A stretch of DNA of 64,000 nucleotides from Bathynomus jamesi (GCA_023014485.1 JAJOZX010006134.1:139501-203500); one strand, 5' to 3'; positions 21,292-32,324 are shown, counted from the stretch's first letter. Made by a program: numbers and translations. Notes: a model not told the origin generated them from the letters alone.

Positions 21292-21311
21292 ATATATAAT
21301 ATATATATATT
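21257..21311. repeat. (TA)n(TG)n(TA)n microsatellite
   Basis: Compound simple repeat at the outer end of the Tc1 hybrid. Confidence 0.9.
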
Positions 21312-21757
21312 CTTAAATAATAATATTAGTACAAGAGAAATCTATATACACATTTATATTAAATAATAAAATTTTTAACAAATATATAGAAAATAAATAT
21401 ACATTCAAAAATTAATATATAAACATCAAAATAATAATAGTACAGGAGAAATCTATATACACATTTATATTAAATGATAAAATTTTAACAAATATATAGA
21501 AAATGAATATACTGCAAAATAATATACATCAAAATACATACACTTTATGTTCTATTGCGCTTAACTAAAATACTAAACTCGCACGTGATCGAGTCTACAG
21601 TTACATCATTGTTGCTTTGTACTATGCAATAAATACGAATTAACATTATTTCACCGCTCAAGGTATGCGGATGCCTATATTCTATGTAAAGGGCCTTCAA
21701 TTCGTTCAATACTATTTTTGTGCAGAGCGGTGTATGCGTATTCAAGAACCGTATCAA

Positions 21758-22292
21758 AATAAAGCATATCCGTCTGTCCGTGTTCTGTAGTAATGTCTAA
21801 TTAAGAATAAAATGTTTTGGTTATAAGAAATTAATAATGTTTGTTTATTAAAGAAGATAATATTTAATAAGAAATGTAATTAAGTTAAATAATTGTTTGG
21901 TTATAAAAGGCTATTAGCAACAGCCGAAATGGGTGTAGGGACGAGAGAGAGATGCCCAAAAACGACAGTGATTGGGCGGCTGTTAACCAAATAAGGTGTT
22001 TTTTGTGTATTAGGATGTTCTTGTAAATTTAGAATATTCTTTTGTGTGTGTGTCCGAATGAAATGTTAACGTTAATTCCCCCCTCGTATTACCCCGTTCA
22101 TCCAAAAGTGTTTTGGTAAAAATAAAAGTAAAGTGTTAATGAAGTGTATAATTAATCCCCCGACTTCCTCGCCTAGTTCAAATTATAATGGCGCCCACGG
22201 CCACGTCTACCCGTATTTGTAAAGTACAGCGAAGCGCGTGTGAAGAGAATGATGAAAGATAAAGAGAAAATTAATAAAGAAAGAGCAAATAC
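21758..22292 (+). other. loop of the large inverted repeat, left part
   Basis: Non-coding sequence between the arms, holding AT-rich and C-rich stretches. At 22189-22200 it reads TGGCGCCCACGG, which looks like a retroelement primer-binding site (TGGCGCCC pairs with the 3' end of several tRNAs). A short frame (MMKDKEKINKERAN) follows and is interrupted by the mariner at 22293. It might be the leader of an LTR-type element; no protease, RT or integrase is visible. Confidence 0.35.
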
Positions 22293-23473
22293 AGGGTGGG
22301 CCGTAAGTTTCCATACATAGGAAAAATTAAACGTTTGTTTTTATGTTTCAGATACCCTAAGAATATGCGTTTGACGAAAGAGCAACGAATTGAAATCATA
22401 CTGATGGCTGGGTCGGGAAGCAGTCGCATGGTTGCAATGAACTTTAACAGACAACATGGAACGAACATCACACACGACACTGTGGCAAAACTTATTAACA
22501 AGTTTCAGAAAACTGAAATGTTGCAGATCAACCGCGAAGTGGTCCAAGACGTACAGCCACCGATGAAGACACAACAGCTACGATACTTACAGCGCTTACA
22601 CGAAGTCCCAGAAAAAGTACACGACGGTTGTCTGCAGAAAGTGGTGTCAGCAGATCGAGTATCAGGCGCATTTTGACAGCAAACAAATGGCATCCATACA
22701 AATTGCATATGGCACAGCATTTGAGTGAAGACGACCCGGATAGACGGATGGAATTCTGTGAATGGGCATTAACAAAGTGAACGAGGATGCAAACTTTTCA
22801 ACTAAGATCTTGTTTACTGATGAAGCAAATTTTTACGTCAATGGAGAGGTTAATCGGCAAAACATACGTTACTGGAGTAATGCTAACCCTAACTGGCTGA
22901 GTCCGACGAAGATGCAAGGTGCCGGTAAAGTGATGGTGTGGGCCGGGATATGGGGTGACAGAATTATTGGACCAATTTTTGTCAGTGGAAATCTTAATGC
23001 CGAAAGGTATCTTAACATGTTGCAAGAAGAGATTTTCCCATCCCTGCTAAACGAGGAAGGTAACTTCCCAGTTTACTTCCAGCAAGATAGAGCTCCACCT
23101 CATTATGGTCTTCATGTGCGTCGGTATTTGGATCAGCAGTTTCCGGATGCTTGGATTGGTCGGCGTGGTCCTGTGGAGTGGCCTCCCAGATCCCCAGATC
23201 TCACCCCCTTGATTTCTATCTTTGGGGGCACTTGAAGGCCATGGTGTATCAGGAAAAGATACGAGACATAAATCATCTAAAGGAACGTATCACCAACGCC
23301 ATTACAAGCATAACGTCAACTGTGCTAATGCGTGTTCATCACAGTGGGGAACACGTATTGAAATGTGTTTTCAAAACAATGGCAACCATGTAGAGCATAT
23401 TATATAAATAAAAATGGTTGTCCATAAAAAAATGTTTATTTTTCCTATGTATGGAAACTTACGGCCCACCCTG
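22293..23473 (+). mobile_element. DD41D-type Tc1/mariner element with TA flanks
   Basis: Perfectly delimited: it starts CAGGGTGGGCCGTAAGTTTC and ends with the reverse complement. The inverted repeats are about 45 bases and the target TA is duplicated (22291-22292 and 23474-23475). It lies in the loop of the large inverted repeat and so entered after that structure formed. Confidence 0.93.
22362..23393 (+). pseudogene. DD41D-type transposase, frameshifted
   Basis: The frame starts at ATG 22362 (MRLTKEQRIEIILMAGSGSS) with a paired-like helix-turn-helix. It continues in three pieces, through a one-base loss near 22515 and others near 22670 and 22760. The catalytic domain has the first Asp in [18 protein letters not shown]-like sequence, [10 protein letters not shown], and the second Asp in [11 protein letters not shown]. 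After a one-base loss in a C-run near 23210, the third Asp follows in [12 protein letters not shown]. With [15 protein letters not shown] between them, the last two acidic residues are 41 residues apart, which places the family in the DD41D group rather than DD34D mariner. The C-terminus ends MATM at 23393. Copy damage is light: a few single-base changes. Confidence 0.88.
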
Positions 23474-23526
23474 TAGTATAAAAACGCAAAATAAGAAAGG
23501 TTATAAAGTTTAAAGAGAGTGATAAC

Positions 23527-24121
23527 TTGCCAACCGAATGTAAAGCTGGCACAAAAATAGTATTGAACGAATTGAAGGCCCTTTACATCGAATATAGGCA
23601 TCCGCATACCTTGAGCGGAGAAATAATGTTAATTCGTATTTATTGCATAGTACAAAGCAACAATGATGTAACTGTAGACTCGATCACGTGCGAGTTTAGT
23701 ATTTTAGTTAAGCACAGTAGAACATAAAGTGTACGTATTTTGATGTATATTATTTTGCAGTGTATTTATTTTCTATATATTTGTTTAAATTTTATTATTT
23801 ATTATAAATGTGTATGTAGATTTCTCCTGTACTATTATTATTTTGATGTTTATATATTAATTTTTTAATGTATATTTATTTTCTATATATTTGTTAAAAA
23901 TTTTATTATTTAATATAAGTGGGTATATAGATTTCTCCGTACTAATATTATTATTTAAAATATATATATATATATATCGTTTAAAGTGTGTATAGATTTC
24001 TTCTGAACTATTTTTATTGTATATTTATTTTCTATATATTTCATGAAATTATTTCCAATAATTCGTCTAAATAAACAGAATGATGTACTTGTGTTTTATT
24101 ATCCAATAAATGCTTTCCTGG
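23527..24121. repeat. right arm of the large inverted repeat
   Basis: Inverted counterpart of 19163-19310 plus 21310-21757. The plus-strand stretch 23527-23727 encodes a 60-residue piece almost identical to the minus-strand piece in the left arm. I do not recognise the protein. The outer end (TGCTTTCCTGG) abuts a (TA)n tract at 24125-24155. Confidence 0.75.
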
Positions 24122-24160
<39 letters not shown>

Positions 24161-24184
24161 GAAAATGAAAAGGTTTATTTGAAG

Positions 24185-25168
24185 ACTATAAAGACCTGTT
24201 TCTGGATAATATTGATGTGCTGATTTCAAAAATCACCTTAGATTTTGTCCATCACATCAGGTTTTCGTGCAATGCAATATGCCTATTTTGGGTGATCCAT
24301 GAAGGGCGCTTATCAAAATTGATGATTTTTGAGACCTGTTAACAGCTGTTTTGCTGTTAAAATTTTATCTGTGGAATACGCAAATCTGTGCATTAAATCT
24401 AAAGGTCATGTACAACATATTAAAATCTTGGGTATCTGTGATTTCCCCAGGTGTGAGCGTGACGTCATGATCTGAGAGAGATTTCCCATTGGCGGAGTGA
24501 GAGCAGCCGGTTCCGCTAGTGACGTTACTTGTAAACTTTCAGCAGTTGGGTTGCAACATGAGCATTAACGTTCACTATCTCAACAGTCATCTGGATAAAT
24601 TTCCAGAAAATCTTGGTGATGTTAGTGAAGAGCAAGGTGAAAGGTTCCACCAAGATATCAAAGTGATGGAAGAACGATACCAAGGAAGATGGGATACCCA
24701 TATGATGGCTGACTACTGCTGGAGCCTGCAAAGAGATTGTCTTGACATTTCTCATTCTATGAAGTCCTATAAGAGAAAATTTATCAGCACTGAAAAGTAA
24801 GAAAACAAGAAAAAGACAATGTTAAGAAAACTGGTCCCGTGCTTGCTTTAATATGGATTCACTTTTTGCTTATTTAAACACTTTTAATCACTTTATGTGT
24901 CAATATTACCATTGTATATTAAAGTTCACTCCCTGCACAATTGTTTACTTTTCCATGCTGATTCTGAGTATGTAAAAACTTATTTTTTGAAAAGAAAAAA
25001 AATTGGGCATAACCCTGCCAAAATGCGATATCTCCAAAATATCCGTATTTGATTGCTCGAAAACCTGACTTGATAGGCAAAAACTAAGGTGATTTTTTAA
25101 ATCAGCACACCAAAGTTACCTAAAAACAGGTGTTAGAATTAAATCAGCAAAATTGGTGTTGGGCAGGG
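24185..25168 (+). mobile_element. decayed member of the TAA-flanked transposon family
   Basis: Inverted repeats of roughly 60 bases frame the segment: GATGTGCTGATTTCAAAAAT, then CACCTTAGATTTTGTCC and CAGGTTTTCGTGCAAT, match the reverse complement of 25060-25115 (AAACTAAGGTGATTTTTTAA, ATCAGCACACC). The right end may be GGGCAGGG followed by TTA. The inner repeat sequence AGGTAACTTTGGTGTGCTG is also related to the inverted repeats of the 38.0-41.0 kb element. Only the C-terminal part of the gene survives. Confidence 0.6.
24533..24800 (+). pseudogene. C-terminal fragment of the TAA-family transposase-like protein
   Basis: About 85 residues match the end of the protein at 38.8-40.7 kb: FQQLGCNMSINVHYLNSHLD, then LGDVSEEQGERFHQDIKVM, ERYQGRWDTHMMADYCW and SYKRKF. 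The rest of the gene is gone, and the sequence before 24530 is unrelated. The invariant EQGERFHQD and MMADYCW blocks are preserved. A TAA stop follows at 24798-24800. Confidence 0.85.
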
Positions 25169-25519
25169 TTATTAATACAATGACAGTTCATATACTAAGC
25201 ATAGAAATATATACAATTGATTAGAAATAATACTGTAATGTCGAAGTTAAGTGGAGCTACAGACAGACGTTTTCGTACCAGGAATTCCATAGCTTAGAGG
25301 ATAAATGGCAGGACTCATGGATAGCTTGGATAATCGGGTTCGTTGATTTTTTAATTATTTGCATTAGACTATATTGAGCACGTCTTGTTACCTCCGGGAA
25401 GCTCGGGACATTGCGGGTAGCAAACATTTGCGAAGCTGAGCATCTCAGGGGTAATTTATGTGAGTCTAAAAGACCTGTTGTACAGCAAATTTAGGGTTCT
25501 GCCAGAACATTTTTTATAA
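25169..25519. other. intergenic, with a tRNA-like SINE scrap
   Basis: Within 25285-25360 the words ATAGCTTAGAGGATAAATGG, then GGACTCATGG and AATCGGGTTCGTTG, resemble box A and box B of a tRNA-derived SINE. The remainder shows nothing recognisable. Confidence 0.4.
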
Positions 25520-27510
25520 TTCACTCAGAGTTGCTGTCCGTATATATTACTGCAGAAAGTACGAAGAGAGTGTCTTTAGCTTCACTTGTACAAAATCGAA
25601 AGTTCCTCATGGTCATATTCGCTTTAGCACACAGGCTTCGAGATTGTTTTCTTATATCAGAGTCACCACTCAAGGAGCTGGTAATAGTTTGACCCAAATA
25701 CTTAAACTCTTGTACTTCCTCAATTACTTCACCATTCATTTTAAACCTTATATCAGCTGGCTGATTACAGCTTTAGGATGAAATTGCATAACCTTAGGTT
25801 TTGTAACATTAAAAGGAATATCATGTTCCTGAGAATACACTTCGCAGACTTTTAGTAGCCGATCCAGACCTTTAACAGAGGGACTTATTAACACCATATC
25901 ATCGGCATAAACTAAGTTATTTATCCTTCTGTTATCTATACAACATCCTACTGTTGCCTCATTAAGTGAAGCAATTAATCTGTCAATATACTACACATTA
26001 AACAGCATAGGGGAGAGGAAGGAGCCTTGTCTCACCACGCAAGAGGAGCCAAAACATTCGGATAGTACATTGCCCCATCTAACGGTGAAAGATTGGTGGG
26101 AATACCAAAATTTCAATACGTTTAATATGTACATGGGAACCTTCCTGTCCTCTAGTTTTTCAAATAAAATATTGTGGTTCACCCTATCATATGCCTTACT
26201 TATATCTAGGAAACATGTATAAATAGATGAATTACTGTCAATGTATTTAGATATTGTTTCTTTAAGTACATAGATACACAGGTCAGTTGAGTGTGACCTT
26301 TTAAAACCAAACTGATTAGATGTCCAGAGGAAATCATTTAATCGGAGTAACAAGAGTTTTTCTAGTAGTTTCGAGAAGCAGGAAGCGATAGCAATAGACC
26401 TGTAATTATTGCTGGACAGAATGTCTCCGTACCTATTTTTGACCAGGGGCAAGATATATACCCTCATGAACTCTGCAGGGATATAGATATGAACAAGCAT
26501 GGCTGATAGGAGCAATGATATATACAGACATACTACGTCATTGGCATATTTTAAGTGCTCATTCGATAAGTCATCTACCCCTGACGCAGAACCAGTCCTT
26601 AACTCTTTAATTAACCTCTTTACTTCAGAAAATGATATCAAAGTATTTTCCCTTGTCCCTCCCACAGTCGTTTCGCTGCAATCTATCTTAAGAGTATCTC
26701 TACTCACACTGTTTAGAATGTTAGAGTAGTGGTTTTTCCACAGCTTTGCAATTTCATCCTCCCCCGACACCCCATCGATTGTCGGAGGGAGGACATTTTT
26801 GACACCCGTTTGATTCTTAACAAATTTCCAAAATTTGTTATTATTGTTATTTATGCGAGCTTCAGAGGCTTTTGATGCTCGAATAGACTCTTCTTCCTGT
26901 TTACATCGCCTTATGGCCGCCTTATATTGACCTCTACTTCTACACATATTCATGTATACAGGTCCTAATCTGGGTCTACAATGAAAGCACCACAAATCAT
27001 AGGCGTCTTTCAATTCCCTCTTCAGGGGGGCAATAAAATCATTCCATCCAGGAATAATCTTAGTATGATAGTTGTAAGATTTAATCAAGGGGCCTCCTGC
27101 TTCTCTTAACAGGGATATTATCTTACTATCATACCTATCTATGAGTTTACAGTGAGAATCAGTTGAGCAAGGATTACTACAGGCAAGATGCAAAATTTTT
27201 AAATTATTAAGAGGTGACTTGTTCTGTCTTTGTATTCTATTCTCTGTTGCATATTAACATTGGACCAATCGACGCGATTATTCTTACCTATTGAGTTCTT
27301 GTTAAGTCGTGTTGCGCATAAATTGGTAAAGTTAATTAATATTTCTAATGGTCTATGATCAGAAAGAAGGAAATCATGCAGAATATGAACTCTAACAATT
27401 CGATCCTTTAGATTATTACTAGTGAGACAATGATCAATCCACCTGGTGGTACCACTCATATCACTAACCTATGTAAAATTACCACTGGTTACCCCTAATA
27501 CATCTACATC
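25520..27510 (-). pseudogene. non-LTR retrotransposon: endonuclease end plus reverse transcriptase
   Basis: Read from 27510 leftwards it begins with the end of an EEP endonuclease (GTTRWIDHCLTS, then LLSDHRPLEI). A frame break near 27195 precedes a long frame to 25991: a helical linker, NNNKFWKFVKNQTGV, the reverse transcriptase block TGSASGVDDLSNEHLKYAND, LPLVKNRYGDILSSNNYRSI, NQFGFKRSHSTDLC, TCFLDISKAYDRVNHN and VVRQGSFLSPMLFNV. After a stop the catalytic NLVYADDMVLISPSVKG and the thumb (EEVQEFKYLGQTITSSLSGD) follow. The clade is uncertain; the wording is that of a LINE family also seen in fish and molluscs. A 5'-truncated sister copy lies at 62.08-63.28 kb on the plus strand. The copy is dead but only lightly damaged. 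Confidence 0.87.
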
Positions 27511-27514
27511 ACTT

Positions 27515-28145
27515 ATACTTAAATATACTTAAATATACAGTATATATAAACGATATTAAGGAATAACTGAGGTGATGGGAATATATACAGTATAAACAAT
27601 GCACCTTCATTAAATATATATGTATACACTAAGCCAACTGGTTGCTTAAGATTTCTAAACCAACTGTCAAGAACATCTTCTTTAATTAAATAAATAGCGC
27701 AATCTGGCAACTCAAAAGTTAATATATATATATATATATACCTAAACAAGCCACTTACGCCATCTAAGCCAGATTAAGCCTTCTAAGCCAAGTGCAAAGA
27801 CCAAGAGTTTTATGCGTCTGGCGGTCCAAGCGAAAGGGTGCCCTCTCTCTCTCTCCTCTCTTAGGTTAAGGTTTACCTTCTTAGGTTAGGGATACCCCTT
27901 TGGGGGGAGGCCCTCCTTCCTTCTCCACCAAAGTTAGGGTTTACCTTCTTAGGTTAGGGTCATCCCCTTTGGGGGAGGTCATCCTCCCTCTCCCCCCAAA
28001 GATCTCCCCTTCACGCAACTTGGGGGTTACCCCCACCCCTTGTTGCAAAACCACCAACCCCTTTCATGCAACTTGGGGGTTTCCCCCACCCCTTGCTGCA
28101 TAACCCCCACCCCCATCTGCAACTTACCCCCCCTTGCAGCATTGA
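27515..28145 (+). repeat. composite repeat, unsplit copy: TA tract, CTTAGCC words, C-rich minisatellite
   Basis: On the plus strand this reads as the reverse complement of 19165-18958 and 15081-14660: CTAAGCCAACTGGTTGCTTA, then CAATCTGGCAACTCAAAAG, a (TA)n tract at 27721-27740, CCTAAACAAGCCACTTACGC, AAGAGTTTTATGCGTCTGGC, and the C-rich minisatellite (27.84-28.14 kb) with runs of C. In the other copy an RTE element and SINE array sit exactly at the (TA)n position. Confidence 0.8.
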
Positions 28146-28230
28146 TCAACATTGCAATCGCATATGCACTCGAACATTTTGCGGCCATACAACTAGCCTC
28201 AACCCAAACCGCCTTTAACATTGAGGATAC

Positions 28231-29285
28231 ATGGCTGACTTTCGAGCGAGGGAAGAATATTTTGAAGTGGTACTGAAAGTATGGAAATATGAAGGAAGTA
28301 CAGCGTTTCTGGATACGAGAGTATGGAATAGCAGCTCCCACTCGTACAGCAATTAGATGCATACGTGATAAATTTGAAGAACATAGAATTGTCCGAAATC
28401 TGAATAAATGAAGTGCTGGAGAAAACGGACAATGCGAAGTGAAGAAAATGTGAAAACTGCAATAACGGCATACCAGCGTTCTCCGAACGAAGTCATTAAA
28501 GCGCTGTGCACGTGAATCAGGGATCAGTCTAACTACCGTTCATTTTATTTTAAATTAAATAAAGTGGAAACCATACATACAGTATATGAGGTTAGTACCA
28601 CACACTTTGTTCTTTAGGCATCCCTACAGACAGAAGTCCAGAGGATTTTGCACGCTCTTAACGAGGATGATCATGACAGAAGAGTAGAGTTCTGCGAGTG
28701 GTTCACTCATATGAGTAATGACTATTTTGAATTTGAGGATAGGATAATTTGGTATGATGAAGCTACTTTCAAAATGAATGGCCATATAAATTCTTACAAT
28801 TGTGTGTTTTGAGTAGTGCAAAACCCAAACATTTACGTGGAGAATCATGTTAATCTGTCGGTGGGCCAGTTTTTTTTAATGGTACTGTAACAGGTCAAAA
28901 TTATCTGGAAATGCTGCGTAATGATGCCATTCCCGCAACACGACATCTGTATGGGGATCATGAGGTTTACTTTCAGCAAGGTGGCGCACCGCCACATTAT
29001 CATAGAGATGTTCGAGCTTTTCTTGTTGCACAGTTTCCTGGGTTGTGGATAGGTCGTCCTGGAACCGCTACTGAGTATCTTCCAAGGTCACCTGATCTTA
29101 CACTTCTGGACTTCTATCTGTAATGGTACCTTAAGGACAAAGTGTATGGTACTAACCCTCAGAATATGCAACACTTACAGGAAGCGACTGTTCGGGAAGT
29201 ACACAAAATCTGTGTCCCGATCTGTTTTGAGACGTTGCGCCGCATGTTCAAAGTAAATGGTGGATATTTTGAACATTTAACATAA
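28231..29285 (+). pseudogene. DD41D-like transposase, heavily decayed
   Basis: A first ATG at 28231 opens a helix-turn-helix region (FWIREYGIAAPTRTAIRCIR), followed after breaks by ALNEDDHDRRVEFCEW. The catalytic domain has the first Asp in WYDEATFKMNG, then VYFQQGGAPPHYHRDVRAFL, in which the second catalytic Asp of QQDGAPPHY has become Gly. The segment WIGRPGTATEYLPRSPDLTL with LDFYL leaves the third acidic position about 42 residues on. The C-terminus LRRMFKVNGGYFEHLT ends with TAA at 29283-29285. Many stops and shifts occur, including a TAA just before the original WGYLKDKVY-like segment. It belongs to the same superfamily as the 22.3-kb element but is a distinct family. Confidence 0.85.
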
Positions 29286-29410
29286 AATGACTATTAAATG
29301 TTGTTTTTAGAGCTTACTTATGTACATAGTAAAGTTTTTGATTACTAAGTGTAATTAATATCCAAAATAAATAATTTCAAAATGTTTTCAGTATTTTGAA
29401 TCACCATGTA
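29286..29410 (+). mobile_element. 3' end and terminus of the 28-kb transposon
   Basis: Non-coding end reading AAATAATTTCAAAATGTTTT, then CAGTATTTTGAATCACCATG. Its reverse complement matches the terminus at 14424, supporting a shared inverted-repeat end. It is immediately followed by TA and the next transposon. Confidence 0.65.
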
Positions 29411-30136
29411 CAGGGTGGGCCGAAAGTCTGGATCCATAGGAAAATATTTATTTTAATACATAAATTACAACAAATGATAAATACTTAAAATGAATATCAA
29501 TTCGTAAATGCGTATCCGTGATACTATACAGTGGTTCGTACTCCAGTATAAACAACAAATTATAACAAATGCTCAAATTGGCGGCCTCTGACATCGAGAC
29601 ACTTAGGGATGGAATTTATGATTTTTAATAATTCTTCGAATTGACGTTCTCGAGATGCGTGTTTCATTTGATAATCTTCTTGTTGACTTTACTGGACTAT
29701 TCGTTAAAGTTTCACATACCATTGCAGAGGTATTTTCATCAGTTGCAGTTTTTTGGACGACCAGAACGCCGTCGATCATGTACACTTCCTGTTTCTTTGA
29801 AACGTTTAAACAACTTGCCAACAGTCGCATGTGTTACTGGATGCTTATCAGGATGATTTCTATTGAATTCGGTAGCAACTTCTCTGTGTGTAGCGCCCTG
29901 TCTTGCGTACATGAGCACAAGTTCTACCCGGTCTTCTGTTGTTAGATTCGAAGCCATTTCTGGGCTGAAATAAAAAAGTATTTGGGTATTTATACTGGAG
30001 TACGAACTACTGTACAGTATCACGGATACGCATTTACGAGTTAAAGTTGATATTCATTTTAAGTATTTACCATTTGTTGTAATTTATGTATTAAAATAAA
30101 TATTTTCCTATGGATCCAGACTTTCGGCCCACCCTG
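29411..30136 (-). mobile_element. internally deleted DD41D-type element with long inverted repeats
   Basis: The ends CAGGGTGGGCCGAAAGTCTG and its complement are inverted for about 145 bases (through GTATCCGTGATAC and TTCGTACTCCAGTATAAA) and are flanked by TA (29409-29410 and 30137-30138). Between them, on the minus strand from about 29958, is only the N-terminal helix-turn-helix part of a transposase: MASNLTTEDRVELVLMYARQ, TVGKLFKRFKETGSVHDRRR, SGRPKNCN and, after a frame break, STRRLSNETRISRTSIRRII. The catalytic domain is deleted, so it is a non-autonomous derivative. Confidence 0.9.
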
Positions 30137-30238
30137 TATATATATATATATTATTTTCTTTTTCTGCACAGTGTGACTATTAGACGTGTTTCGTTTGAAA
30201 CCCAAATGAAAGTAATATTACAATGAAAATCCTGCAGT

Positions 30239-30988
30239 CAGAGGCGGATTAAGACACCTCGGGGCCCCGGGGCAATGAAGAATATGGGGCCCTTTTCTAT
30301 AGCTTTTTATTAACAATACATGTACATGTACAGTACATAGTACATTTACACGAATTATATGTACGGTGCTCAGGCTAATTGAGAAACAAACTTAAAAGAA
30401 CCTTAACACAGTGTATTTTGCCGTTTGCCAAAACCAAACAGTATTAAACAAACTTTAGTGTAGTGCCTATAAAATATAAAATAAAACAGGGAATTTGTCA
30501 GTTTATGTACTCTGTCATATTTAGTTAAAGAAGTTTGCGAAATCTCGAATTATATCAACGAAACTCAGTTGATTAGGGGGCCTCTCAACCATGGGAACCT
30601 GAGGCTTCAGCCCTAATAACCTCAGTCAGTGGCGTACATAAGGGGGGGGGATAGAGGGCATAGGCCCCCCCCATTGTAAAAATTATTATTACTCTCATTA
30701 AAGATATTTGAAAAATAAATTTTCAAACATCGATAACTTTGCAACATTCACCACAAAAATTATTGATGTCATATGGAATTTCAGTTATTTCATGGTTACC
30801 AGGACATGTTATTGATTCAAAACTCAAAAGCAATTTTGGCTGGCTTAGGAATGTTTATATATGTCTTTATACGCACGATTAATTTGTGCAAATTTAATTC
30901 TTTGACCATAAATTGGAAATAAAATACAACTGAAGCCTTCCAAGATGCAATTCATTTTGATTCCAAATCAATCATCATTAATTTTGAG

Positions 30989-31034
<46 letters not shown>

Positions 31035-31047
31035 ATGTATACAGTGT

Positions 31048-31081
<34 letters not shown>

Positions 31082-31178
31082 TAATATTATATATATATTT
31101 GTGTGTGTGTGTGTGTGTGTGTACCCCCCTTTAAGAAATGCTGTGTACGCCCCTGGCCTCAGTGATAATCCGCCACTG
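30239..31178. mobile_element. hAT-type MITE (outer) with exact 8-bp duplication
   Basis: The ends are CAGAGGCGGATTAAG and, complementary, GATAATCCGCCACTG. The octamer CCTGCAGT flanks both sides (30231-30238 and 31179-31186). The left interior is rich in GGGGCCC. It is non-coding and carries a second hAT-type MITE. Confidence 0.92.
30627..31155. mobile_element. hAT-type MITE (inner), nested
   Basis: The ends are CAGTGGCGTACATAAGGGGG and, complementary, CCCCCC ... TGTGTACGCCCCTG. The flanks are ACCTCAGT and GCCTCAGT, an 8-bp duplication with one mismatch. A (CA)n(TA)n(TG)n tract occupies 30994-31122. Confidence 0.85.
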
Positions 31179-31577
31179 CCTGCAGTTAATCCTTTTTAAG
31201 TAGTGCCAATTTTTTATTGAATATTCAGTGTACACAGTCGTATTTATCTTTAAGTGGTGAAATAGCGATGTATGTTGAAATAACGCAAATAAAATCAAAG
31301 CAACTTAATCTATACAGCGTTTTTTTCCGAGTGTTTTCTCTCCGAGGAACTCTAACTGCCCATCGAAAGGCAATATCTCTCAGTTATACCCCGCGGTACA
31401 CTCCCGGGAAACAATCAGTGAAAATCTACAGCGTGCCACATACCCCATACCCCACCCCCCGGAATAACGGAAAAAACTTTCCCTCTCTCATTTCTAAAGT
31501 CATATCAAGTACCTCACTTAATTAATCCCCTTTTGAGTTAATATTTCGTGCACAATCATTTACATACCATTAGAAAC

Positions 31578-32196
31578 ATGGCAATTTCAAATAAATTCAT
31601 AGAACCCTGTGGATACTATAAAAAAGAAACAGATGAATCAATGACAATCCGCTGCGATCTTTGCCAGTCCTTAGTCAAATTTCAATGCCTGAGATGGAGC
31701 GACGAAGAAATCTCTCTGATAACAGGCGCTAAACAATTGAACGGAATCAAGTTCTTCTGCAAAAGCTGCATAATCGAAATAAACTCATTTACAGTCTTTA
31801 AAGCAGAACGAGACTATGAGGAAAAGGCAAGAGGAATTTATGAATAGCGACCAGAGAAAAAAAATAGAAGGAACGAAGGTAGTGCAAGAGGGAACTGTGA
31901 AAAATGAGCAGGAAAAAAATCAGAAAAAGCGAGTAAACGGGAAGCAGAAACAAAAGAAGCGCCAACAGAGGAAACAGAGGCACAAAACCAAATCCAAAGA
32001 TTTCAAACAAAGGACATTAGCAGCAATATGAAAAAAACAAGTAGACAATAAAGAAATCAAACTGAAACCACCAAACTAAAAATGGGGAAGAAACTATATG
32101 TAAATACTATGTGAAAGGAACTACTTCTACAATAATGGTCACTGCAAATTTGATGGAAAGTGCAAATTCTACCATCCGGACATAAGTTTCACATGA
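31578..32196 (+). pseudogene. retrotransposon ORF1-like protein: PHD-like and CCCH zinc fingers
   Basis: The start is ATG 31578 (MAISNKFIEPCGYYKKETDE), as the codons before it are not conserved in character. The first 75 residues form a cross-braced finger: CGYYKK, CDLCQSLVKFQC, a run to FFCKSC. After a frameshift near 31840, a strongly basic Lys/Gln/Glu-rich linker (GKQKQKKRQQRKQRHKTKSK) follows, and after another break a CCCH-type finger, GHCKFDGKCKFYHPDISFT, before a TGA at 32194-32196. PHD-like plus CCCH fingers are known for ORF1 proteins of some non-LTR elements, where they bind the element RNA. The downstream 3' end (32.33-32.66 kb) suggests this is the ORF1 of the same family as 60.2-62.0 kb. 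Confidence 0.65.
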
Positions 32197-32324
32197 CAAC
32201 AGGAGGAATGTGAGGAAAAATTATGTACACAAATAATAAACAAAACTCTTTAAACACAAATAGCAAACAAAATTTTTCAACATCTCGGAAACAATACGGC
32301 GGCTAAGTCTTATACAGCAAATGC

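Larger units (their letters stand above)
19163..21757. repeat. left arm of a large inverted repeat, with Tc1 insertion
   Basis: Segments 19163-19310 and 21310-21757 are the inverted counterpart of 23527-24121. Shared words include GGCATTTATTGGATAATAAA, ACACAAGTACATCATTCTG and the coding-like stretch on the minus strand of 21545-21757 (KIVLNELKALYIEYRHPHTL), which is almost identical in the right arm. Repeats of about 100 bases (GAAATCTATATACACATTTA) occur at least twice inside the arm. A hybrid Tc1 structure (19373-21252) with TA tracts sits within this arm and is absent from the right arm. Confidence 0.75.
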
